This document shows, one piece after another, positions 1 to 9,200 of a stretch of 64,000 nucleotides of DNA. Origin of the DNA: Colius striatus (Eukaryota > Chordata > Aves > Coliiformes > Coliidae); assembly GCF_028858725.1 (NCBI RefSeq), contig NC_084790.1:4966001-5030000 (forward strand), read 5' to 3'. The notes under the pieces were generated by a model. The model had not been told where the DNA came from, did no database searches, and was given only the letters and a program-made list of their open reading frames with translations. A program made the translations under genes and the position numbers. How positions within the stretch are numbered: the stretch's first letter is position 1; the number at the start of each line of letters is the position of its first letter.

Positions 1-130
1 AGGGGCGGGGCCGAGGGGGCGGGGCCGAGCAGCGCCGCCCTATAAGGGCGCGGGGGCGGGGATATGCAAAACAGCCGCCGCGCCCCCAGGGAGCGTCACG
101 CAAGAGCCGCGCTGCGGCCGCGGCGTTAGG
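1..130. promoter_or_regulatory. GC-rich promoter-like block at window edge
   Basis: Dense GC boxes (GGGGCGGGG), a TATA-like stretch (CCTTATAGGG read on the minus strand) and an octamer-like TTTGCATAT lie within about 70 bases. Read on the minus strand the order is octamer, GC box, TATA-like, GC boxes, which fits a promoter firing leftward out of the window. In mammals COPZ2 lies on that side of NFE2L1 on the opposite strand, so this could be its promoter, but no COPZ2 coding sequence is in the window and the assignment is inference. Confidence 0.4.
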
Positions 131-2950
131 GAGCGTCGTGCAAGAGGCGGTGGGAGGGGGTCCCAAGATGGGGAGGGTCTGTAGGGTGGAGTGGTCCTGG
201 GAAGGGGGGTGAGGGGTCCCCAGCCTGGTGCAGCGTGACCGTGGGAGAGTAGATGTTCCCCAGCTGTGGGTGTAAGCATCACGGGTGGGCGGTTGGGTTG
301 GGGTGCCCAACTGTCTGCACTCACCCTCTTGCCTGACCCCACCGACCTGCAGTGGCTTGAAGCGTTGAGCCCGTAGGGACTGTGATTTATCAGAAAACCC
401 CTAAATGTTGCCTTTACCTCCAAAGGAAATGCCCCAAAGTCTGAAAGACCCCCACAGAGTCCGGTGGCCTCTGTGTGTGTTGTACGGGGGGGAACCCCCA
501 CCCCCATACGGCTGATGGAGAGAGGACACCAAACTGGGGAGAAAACCTTTATTTGTGGCTGGCTCCAGCTGGGAGTGAGTGGGAACAGTGAATCAATTCT
601 CCTTCATTAGCGCTTAATTTTCCCCTTGATATTATTCATGCTGGGGGCGGATCCACTTCTGGAGGTGGTGGAGCCTGGCAGAAGGTGGTGGAACCGGGAA
701 GGAGCCAGCATGGGGCTCCCGGTGCAGGGGGGCCATCCAACTGGGGTTGGATGGGCAGGAGGATGCGGGGGAAGATCTGTGTGTCCTGATGCCCAGCGTC
801 CTACACTGTGGGAGTCCTGGAGCCATCAGCTCAGCGGGGATGGTGTGATGTGCCTCAGTGGGCTGAAGGACCCATTATGAGAGCCCAGGGCTGGGGCTGG
901 GCTGACTCTGGGGTGCCCTTGGACAGGGATAGGGGCACACAGCTCCTGGTGAGCGATTAGGGGTGCATGGGGCCCCGTGCTGGGGTGACGACAGGCGTGG
1001 GACCCTGGATGTACCCATCTCCTTCCTGCTGACAAGATGTTAGTGCTGACGGGACACCCGAGGGAACACCGGAGAAGTGGCTCAGTGTCCTCCTCACCAG
1101 CACGAGGCACCCGGAGGCTTTTGCCTTCCCGGGGATGCTTGCCAAAGCTTTCCAGCCCTTAAATACTCCAGAGGGGAACGACAACACTAAAAATAACCCT
1201 GTGAGGGGCAGCATGGCTCAGGTTGCTGGCGGGAGGCCAAGCACAGCGCCGGGGAGATGCAGGGGGAGTTTTTAGGACGCTCCTGTACCCTCATTTTTTC
1301 CCATGAGGTGTAACAGAGGGACGAGGAAACAGAGCCTGAATTAAAGCTCTGAAGTGCAGCTCCCCTCTCCCCAGATCTCCCACCCGGTGGGACACGTGCT
1401 GAGAGGCGGCTCTCGGCGTGGAGGAGGCAACGAGGCCAGGCCTGTCTGCCCACTGAGGCCACCACCATTGCCACAGCAAATTGCCCGTGGGCCGGGGCCA
1501 CACCTCGGCGTTCGTGGGTGTTGTTTTCCAGGAGGAGATTATGGAGACAGAGCAGCCAGGGCAGAGCAAGCCCATGACCCAAAACCAGTGGGGTTCAGCT
1601 GCTTCCAGGCTCCTCACTCCCACCTCTCCAGTTCCTTTCCCTGTTGTGCCCATCTCCTGGGGGGATGCACAGGCTGTCCCCCATCCCTCTGCCACACCGG
1701 TGAGCTGGGTCCTTGCAGTAAAGAGTGGCTCTGCCCATGCTGCTGCCCACATCCCAGGCTGGGAAACCTCACCCTGCTACGAGGTGTCAGAGCCCACGCT
1801 CATTTTCCACTGTTTGGGTTTTGGTTGTTTTTTTTTCTTTTGGATGAACTATTGTCTCTGGCATCCTGTTTGTCCCGGTGAGTTTCTGGGGCAGCGAAGA
1901 AGAGTGTCTGGTTTTGGCAGCTGGGGCCTCTCTGGGCAGCTGCAGCGTTGCAGGAATAGCAGGCAGGGGTGGTGCTGCCCGCTGGGCCTTGCTCCTGCCT
2001 GCCTGCTTTCCCTGCCAGCTCTGGGCACCCGTGGGTACTGGCATTGATTTGGGCAGGCAGCCTGCACCAATCAATGGGAGAAAAGTATAAATTAAGCTGC
2101 TCAGAGGCAATAGGATTTAGCACTGACCTCGCTCCGTGCTTGTTTGTTTAACTAGCTCATGGGGTTGGTGATCTGGTGGTTGATCACCCTGGAGAGGTGG
2201 GGAGGGATCAGGGGATGCTGGCCCTTCACAGCACCTTCCCACCTCCTCTCCTGCAGCTCTAATAGGAGATTCTGGTGTGTTCTGCAGAGTGGCTTCAGGC
2301 TGCAGGGCACGAGGCCTCAGGCACCCACCTCAGTTGCTCAGTTGAACACCCAACTGGACAGTGGGTTTCCCTGTGAGTGGCAGCGGTGTTTGTAGGATGG
2401 ATGACCAAGGGACCATGTGGCTGTTTGAGGGTGACAGTGATGCTCAGAGACACAGACAGTCCCTGGCATGTGTGCTGCAGGTGGCTGTGAGAAGCTCAAA
2501 GGCGGTGACTATGTCTGTGTGGTGAGAAGACTCATCTTGCTCCAAGCACCCTAGAGGCATGAAGACCCCCGGGCTCTTGCCCTCCTCACGGTTCTCAGAT
2601 GGCTATCTCTCTGATTTGGCCATTTGGACCTCCAGCAGCTCCCACCACCATGGGGGTGAGGAGCAGCCGATCAGGAGAGCTGGCTTTTCTCAACCCGAAA
2701 ACTGGCCTGGGTGTACCGAGCAGGGATCTGCCATGGGGCAGCTGCTGGAGCATGAAAGGAAAGACTTTTAATTAGTGAAAGGCTGGAGCAATAAAGAAAA
2801 GAAAGCAGAGGGGTGGTGGTAGGGCAGGAGGCGATGCCCTGGCTGCGCTCCCAGCCCCACACTGACTCACCGCAGGGCCTGAGGAGAAGCTTTGACTCAG
2901 TCCTTCCACCTGCAAGTGCAGCTGCTTCGCTCCCACGCGAGGCCAAGTGA
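131..2950. other. Intergenic, no gene seen
   Basis: No open reading frame here resembles a known protein or has credible splice sites. The stretch is unique-looking sequence of mixed composition. It contains copy A of the 127-bp duplication (2376-2502) and two TGACTCA (AP-1/CNC-type) heptamers 30 bases apart at 2863 and 2893. Confidence 0.5.
2376..2502 (+). repeat. 127-bp direct duplication, copy A
   Basis: Aligns without gaps to 3718-3844 with 14 differences in 127 (about 89% identity), 11 of them transitions. At five or more positions this copy has TG or CA where the other has CG. The pair may be a local duplication or two members of an unrecognised repeat family. Confidence 0.85.
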
Positions 2951-2954
2951 TACT

Positions 2955-3207
2955 GGATTCAGGGCTACCAGGGTGATCTGGGGACTGGAACATCTCTCTG
3001 ATGAGAAAAGGCTGTGGGACCTGGGGCTTTTCAGCCTGGAAAAGAGAAGACTAAGATGGCGGGGGCAGGTTGTCATTAACACTCACAAGCATTTAACAAG
3101 TATGTCAAGAGGATGGAGCGGCACTTTTTTCTCTTGTCTCAAGCGATAGGACAAGGGGCAATGGAACACAAACAGTTCCACTTAAACTGTGATTCTGTGG
3201 TACCATA
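2955..3207 (+). mobile_element. CR1 LINE fragment (3' part)
   Basis: Carries the familiar CR1 run: 'ggaacatctctctgatgag', 'ggcttttcagcctggaaaag', a decayed 'gacaaggggcaatggaacac', 'cagttccacttaaa' and a 'gattctgtgg' tail. It is 5'-truncated and internally shortened. Confidence 0.8.
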
Positions 3208-3717
3208 AAAGCCGGTTTAGGAGAACTCTCTGAGACTCAGCTTTGGAGTTTTAGAAACCTTACTGCAGTGTTGGATCCACAGGGGACAGTTCCTCCTGTC
3301 GTGCCGACCGACTGTTGCGTCAGGCAACGTTGCTGTTACCCTGTTACATACATATGCATCACTTTTCCTCAGAATGTGTGTGCATATTCATCATTTTCTC
3401 ACAACTTATTTCCATGGCGCCTCTCCCCTCTGGGCACACGGCTCTCAACCACAAAGAGGGTCTTTGGGACTCTCTGGTTGTTGTCACCTCGATGTTCCTT
3501 CAGTCCAGAGTCTGCACATCATCAGTTTATTCACACAACCCATTTGTTCTTTTCACAGCCGACGTTTTCAGCCTGTGTCTCAGTCTGTGCCTATGTCTGC
3601 ATCCTGGATGTCTCCAGAGAGCCGACATCCCTATTTTGGACGCCTTAAGACAGTTGAAGTTGCAGCCTGTTAAATCATGTCAGGAACGAGGCTTTCCACC
3701 CGGGGCTGTGTGGGGAC

Positions 3718-3844
3718 AGTGGCAGCGGTGTTTGTGGGATGGATGACTGAGGGACCGTGTGGCTGTCTGCGGGTGACGGTGACGCCCAGAGGCGCACACA
3801 GTCCCTGGCACGTGTGCTGCAGGTGGCTGTGAGCAGCTCAAAGG
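3718..3844 (+). repeat. 127-bp direct duplication, copy B
   Basis: Gap-free partner of 2376-2502, lying immediately upstream of the NFE2L1 CpG island. It keeps CpGs that are TpG or CpA in the distal copy, as expected if it sits in an unmethylated island shore. Confidence 0.85.
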
Positions 3845-4176
3845 TAACGGCGGCTCCGCCATGGCGGCGCGGGCCTCGCCCTACGCCGGGGCCTGGGGCA
3901 CCCGCTGCCATGGCGACGGCTCGGGGCAAGGAGCGGGCTGTGCGCCGCGCGGGGGTTGGTGCGCGTCGCTGCCAGTCATGCGCCCGGACGGGCGGAGGCT
4001 CCTGCGCTTCGTCTCATTGGCAGCGGCCGCGGTCGCTCAGTGGAGGGCTCGCGTTCCATTGGGCACAGGCCTTGCCACTCTCGATCTCTGGGGCTGCGGC
4101 GGGCTGTGTTGGCTCAGTTCTCCTCTCTTATTGGTCCGGCCAGCGGCCGCCGGGCCAAACACGGGCTCCGCTATCC

Positions 4177-4196
4177 GTGTGTGTGTGTGTGTGTGT
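4177..4196 (+). repeat. (GT)10 microsatellite in promoter
   Basis: Ten GT dinucleotides between CCAAT boxes 3 and 4 of the NFE2L1 promoter; potential Z-DNA and length polymorphism. Confidence 0.9.
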
Positions 4197-4425
4197 GCGG
4201 GCAACGTCTTGCCGTCGCCCTCCATTGGTTCTCCGCGTCGTTCCGCCTTCCCTTCGCGGGCGCCGATTGGCGGCGGCGCCGCGCGAGGCGGGAGGGGGAG
4301 GCGGTTGGCTCAGGGCGGGGAGCGGGAGCGGGGCCGGCGGCGGCGGCGGCGGGGCCGGGAGCGAGCGGCGGCGGCGGCGAGCGGGTAGCGGCGGGCAGCG
4401 GGGCCGCGGCGGCGCGGGGAGGTGC

Positions 4426-4455
4426 GGGCCGGGCCGGGCCGGGCCGGGCCGGGCC
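4426..4455 (+). repeat. GGGCC pentamer repeat (6 units)
   Basis: Six perfect GGGCC units inside the NFE2L1 CpG island, near the expected transcript start. Confidence 0.9.
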
Positions 4456-4569
4456 AAGGGGCGGGCGGCGCTGAGGCGACGGCGAGGCCGCGCGGGGGGG
4501 CGGGTCACGAGGCGCGCGGGGAGAAGGAGGGTGAGGGGTTGTCTTAAAGGTCCCGGGGCGCGGGGGGGA

Positions 4570-4926
4570 GCGCACATGGACCCGCCGCCTCCGCCGCTCG
4601 GCTGGGACACCTCCCTGCCCCCTTCCCTTAGGAGCGGAGAGGGGGCAGCGCCGGGGCCTGGCGGCTCCTCCCGGACAGCGGGAGCCGCCCCGCTGCGCCG
4701 GGGCAGGGAAGGTCGGGCCGCAGCCGCGGCGGGAGGGGCGGGCGGGTGTGGGCCCGAGCTGTTTTGCCGCCCCTGGAAAGCCCCTACTGGGTTTTTGTAG
4801 AGCCGCTGGAAACTGGGCTAAGGAGTGAAAGGGAGTCGGAGCTGGATTCCTACAGAGAGGGGAAGTTGACGCACCAGCCTAAGAATAGCTCGGGGAGGGG
4901 AAGTATGGACAATATTGTCACCAAAG
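4570..4926 (+). other. NFE2L1: NFE2L1 exon 1 (5' UTR), start uncertain
   Basis: The 3' edge is a good donor (AAAG|GTAACC, intron from 4927) just past the CpG island; the 5' edge is a guess. An ATG at 4905 lies seven codons before the donor, so it opens either an upstream ORF or a short N-terminal extension, depending on which exon follows. Confidence 0.5.
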
Positions 4927-5087
4927 GTAACCGACGCCGTCTGTGCTCCTCCGTCCCGTCAGGAAAACCGGCCTTTCGCGTGGCACTGGGGGAGACCCGC
5001 CGTTTCCCGCCCCAGTGAGCCCATGTGGATATTCAGGGTGGTGCCCCAGCGGCGCGTTATCGCCTTCGCTCTCTGCTTGTGTTTCAG

Positions 5088-5296
5088 CTGCTGATGAAAT
5101 CGCAGCCAGAAGCGGAGGAGTCTTTGGACCTGCCCATAGTCGGGACCTTTGACTTATAAAAGGCTCCTTTAAGAACCGTCCCAGTCCAGAGGAGGAGAAG
5201 AGAGAGCAGTCGGCTGTTGGAGGGAGCAGACCCCGTCCTGGGGTGTGGGGAGTTGGGGGGGCAAGAGAAAGCCGCTGTATGTGGAGTTTTTGGACA
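5088..5296 (+). other. NFE2L1: NFE2L1 exon 2 (5' UTR) candidate
   Basis: Bounded by a strong acceptor (pyrimidine-rich tract ending TGTTTCAG at 5087) and a strong donor (ACA|GTAAGT at 5296/5297). It has stops in frame with exon 1's ATG and no long ORF, so it fits a noncoding 5' UTR exon. It also contains a TATAAAAGG box at about 5155, which could act as an alternative promoter element. Confidence 0.5.
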
Positions 5297-5711
5297 GTAA
5301 GTCACGTGGATCTTTATGTAGCTTCACGGTCTGTGTTCTGAAAACTTCTGAAGAAAAGGAAAGGGCAGGAGAGAGTGGAGGCTGTCTTCTGGGGAGGGGC
5401 TTCTTGAGGTCTCAGTCTTTAGTAATGCTCTGTGGGACGACCATTGAGCTCCAGAGTTTCAAAAGGAAAACAAAGTCATCCTGAACGCGAAGCCTTGAAC
5501 GTTAAACTTTTATCCTGTTGTTTAGCCATAACCTGAACGCCAAAGTCGTTGTTTTATTGTGTTTGTTTGAAAGTGGGGCAGAGAGAAACCCAACCAACCT
5601 GTTGTGCGGAGAACTCCTCTGCTGCTGGGTTATGTGGTTGTTGGGTTTGTATGGGGTTTGTTTTTTCAGCTCAGTTCTCAAACCCTCCACCTGTTTTCTC
5701 CTCCACCAGAG

Positions 5712-6221
5712 ATGCTTTCTCTGAAGAAATACTTTACCGAAGGCCTCATCCAGTTCACCATTCTTCTCAGCTTGATCGGCGTTCGTGTGGACGTGGACAC
5801 CTACCTGAACTCTCAGCTCCCCCCTCTCCGGGAGATCATTCTTGGCCAGAGCTCCGCTTACACCCAGACCCAGTTTCACAACCTGCGTAACACCTTGGAT
5901 GGATATGGCATCCACCCAAAGAGCGTAGACCTGGACTATTACTTCACCGCTCGCAGGCTGCTCAACCAGGTGAGGGCCCTGGACAGGTTTCAGGTGCCCA
6001 CCACTGAAGTCAACGCCTGGTTGGTGCACCGAGACCCCGAGGGCTCCGTGGCTGGTGGCCAACCCAGCGCCGGCATCGCCCTCGAGAACGGCAGCGGCCT
6101 GCAGGATGGGAGCAATCCCGACAGCAGCGTGAGGGAGAGTGGGGCCGAGCAGGGCTTTGGGGAAGAACTGGAAGATTTGGGAGCAGTGGCTGCCCCAGCA
6201 AATGGAGACCTGACCAAAGAG
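5712..6221 (+). CDS. NFE2L1: NFE2L1 coding exon 1 (ER anchor)
   Basis: 170 codons, donor GAG|GTAGGC. The exon itself probably starts at 5710 (acceptor CCACCAG), or at 5670 if the upstream TTTTTTCAG is used. It carries the whole N-terminal membrane and processing domain. Confidence 0.95.
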
Positions 6222-9200
6222 GTAGGCAGGACCTTCTTTTGGCTTATGGTTAGGGGGCAAGGGGAGCCCTGGGAGGAGGCCTGGCCCTATGGTGTTGGTC
6301 TGAGCGAGCAGTGTCTGCACACTGTGTGCCTTTAGCACTTGGGAGAAGCGAGTCCCCGTTCAGGAGCAGCATAATGCTGAGTGCTGGCTCATTTAGAGTG
6401 CTCCAGGGGTACGTGTGGGGTGCTTTTCCCCTTTTTGTTTGTTTTATTCCGTGTCTGAAAGTAACAGTGAAAAGGAAGAGGAGAGGAGGAAAGGGTTTGG
6501 GGTCAGCATTTCGGGCCTGTGTGCATAGCTTTGTGTTGTGAAACCGGTAAAAACGAGGCCGGGGAATAAACAGGGGCATTGGGTAACAGCCTCGGCCCAG
6601 GTGTCGTGCGGGCGGTTGGGTTACTTGGCTCTGGAGCTCATCCAGTGGCGATGTTTATTGCCTGGTTTTCATCGCGGGCGGGTGGGGAGAGGTGAACTGG
6701 AAAGCGGTTTGTTTTCTCTGCCTGAGCACAACGTTTGGGAGGCTGTGATGCAACACTGCTCCCCGGGAGCTGCTGCTGCTCTTTTTTTGTGTGTGTCCTT
6801 TTCGGCACCACTCTCTTTGTCACAGCACGTTCGGCGGCGGGGGATGTTGGTGCTGCCTTGCAGCGTCAGGTCCTTCCAGAGTCGTTGCTCTCCTGTCTCG
6901 TAGATTGTGTCTGGGACGAGGTGCTGGAGGCGTCTGGGGCGCAGGGGGGAACCGAGTCCCCGCGGCGAGGGGGTGGGCAGTGCTGCAGGCAGCTGTCGGG
7001 GCTGCCTGGGGCTTTTGTCACAAGAGTGGGATGTGTGAAGGCGTGCAGCCTGCAGAGACAAAAGGTGGCAGTTTACTTTGGGTCTGGGACCAGCAGCCCA
7101 GCTGGAGGGCATGTGGCCTGGCTCTGGCATTGCTCAGGCTGTGGGACTGAGGGTGAAAAACCCCACTCGAGATTTGCGCCCGGTGACCTTGGAAGCATCA
7201 AGCTTTGGTTGGAGGGTCGCAGAGCACATGGGAAATGCTCACACACAGTTAGCTTCTTGCTTGGTAATTGGGAGAGGGGACTTCCTGCCTTGGGAAACGG
7301 AGGGATGTGGTGAAATGCCTTGTACAAGGTCACACGTGGCCCGTGGAAGATGTTACTGTCCTTCCCCACGTGTGGTGGTGTCGGCTGAGGGGGCTGCAGA
7401 GCGTTTCACTGGTGGTATCGAGCAGCTGGGATCAGCTTTGAGACAGGGATGCTGGGGATCTGAATGGTGAGGGGCTTACAATGCCACTCTTTTCCCAAGA
7501 CCTTTTGAATTCTGCCTTAAAATAGTAAAAAGCCCTGCAGTGGCTGCCCTCACTGCCAGCAGCCAGCCCGGGGTGCTGCTGGGGCCATGTGAAACTCGTA
7601 GTTCTAATGGGGGAAGGCGCATCCTCTGCACTGTGCCTTCGCTCCTGTTGCTCCTTCGGGCAGGGTGGGGAGGCCTGAGTCTGCCCCTCCCCTCCTCCTG
7701 CCTGTTCAGGCATCCCCACTCCTCGGGGCTCTGTTTTCTGCCTTTTTTCCCCCCCTTGATGCCCTGTTTTGGCATGCCGGCAGTTCCTGCCTGCTTGGCA
7801 CACCCACAGCACGCCCTTGCACCCGCCACCCTCTCTTCCCCTGGGGACAGCAAGACTGTACCCCTTACTGGGGCCACGTTTCCCAGCGCTGCCTCTTATT
7901 TCCAAATGTCACCCCAGTGCGGTGGTTTTGGGGATTTTGGCCTCCCTGGTGAAGGCCGACCAGCCTCTCAGCCCTTCTGATGGGAACATCATGTGAGGGC
8001 TGTGGCCCCAGCAGCTGCTGGAAGGCACCTGCAGGCTCTGTCCCCGCTCCCTGCCCTGGTTAGGTGGCCGCTGAAGAGATGCAGATGCCTTCAGCACTGA
8101 GCGTGACATTTTTCCACGACTTTTTTTGGTGCTTCTATTTTTTTTTTTAATTCCCCAGCACTTAAAATGTTGTGACTGCCCTGGTCGTGTGGCCCAGGTG
8201 TGACCTTGCTGGGAGAACAGGGCTGATACGAAGCCTTGTGGGAGCTAGGGAGCGGCGCAGGGCAGGGGGGGATGGGGAGCTGCGGCGGGTGCTGCCCGGC
8301 AGCTTGGGGATCATCCGTAACGAACGAACTGGAATTCACTGCGAAACGAATTCGGGGTTACGTTGGTGGGGTTTTGTTTTTTCCTGTGGTCCCTCGTTAG
8401 TAAAGCCAAAGCTGGGTCTAATCCCGAGCGCGTCCCTCTGCAGCATTGGGGGTGGGGAGGGCGGGAGCCGCCGCTGCCGCTTCTACGACAGGAGGATAAA
8501 AATACGCGGCCGCCGGACATGTGATGAGCTGCGGGTGCTCAGCCGCCCCCGGCTGCCAACCCCCCCCTCCCTTCCCGGGGGTGGCCGGGGTGAGGGATCT
8601 CCTTACACTTGGCCCGGCCTCCGCAGCCGCCCGTTGCCGGGGCGGGCCGGGCCCCGCGTGACGGTGAGGAGCAGGCGGCGGCTTTGCCCCGCGGTGCAGG
8701 GGGAGGGGGGGATGGGGAATCGCCGCCTCCTGGGCCGGAGGTTCCCGGGGGACTGAACCAAGGTGACCCCGGCGCTCCCGCCCGGGCCGGGGGCGCATCG
8801 GGGCTCCGGGAGCCCTCCCCGCGCCGGTGCGGCGGGCGCAGGGCGAGGCCGGGCCCGGGGCGGGGCGGGGGGGGGGGGGGCGGCCCCGCTGCGCCAGGGC
8901 GGGGGAGCGGCCCGGTGCGCTCCGCGCGGCCGCTCAGTGGGTGAGGCGACGGCCCCCGTGGCCGGTGATTGGTCAGGGAGGCGGCCTCGGTCGCGGCGGA
9001 TTGGCGGTGCCGGGCCGCCCGGGCGCGGGGCGGGGTTTCACGGCCAATCGGCGGCGAGGGGGGCGTGGCCCGGCGCCGCCGCCGCCGCAGCCCGGCGGGG
9101 GGGCGGGGCTTGGCGGCCGCCGCAGCCAAGGTAACGGCGGGGGAGGGGCGGGCGCGGCCGCCGCAGCCCGGCCCGGGCGGGGCGGCGGAGGCGAGCGCGG

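Larger units (their letters stand above)
3845..4770 (+). promoter_or_regulatory. NFE2L1: NFE2L1 CpG-island promoter
   Basis: Very CpG-rich stretch with no TATA box in consensus position. It holds five inverted CCAAT boxes (ATTGG at 4016, 4058, 4130, 4224, 4266), many GC boxes, a (GT)10 run at 4177 and a GGGCC pentamer repeat at 4426-4455. It is followed by a well-formed splice donor at 4926/4927. Composition and position make it the main promoter of NFE2L1. Transcription start sites are not determinable from sequence alone. Confidence 0.75.

Noticed and set aside
1354-2047. Long overlapping open frames upstream of NFE2L1
   Set aside because: No family resemblance, no splice or promoter support, both strands equally open.
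1-3700. COPZ2 or miR-152 expected from mammalian gene order
   Set aside because: No COPZ2 coding motif or miR-152 mature sequence was seen; if present it lies left of the window.
3757-4800. 347-codon open frame across the NFE2L1 promoter
   Set aside because: Arg/Gly/Ala-rich low-complexity reading caused by GC richness; splice donor and CCAAT boxes show it is promoter and UTR.
5670-5709. Upstream acceptor (TTTTTTCAG at 5669) as the start of the first NFE2L1 coding exon
   Set aside because: Possible, but the acceptor at 5709 has a longer pyrimidine tract; only UTR length differs.
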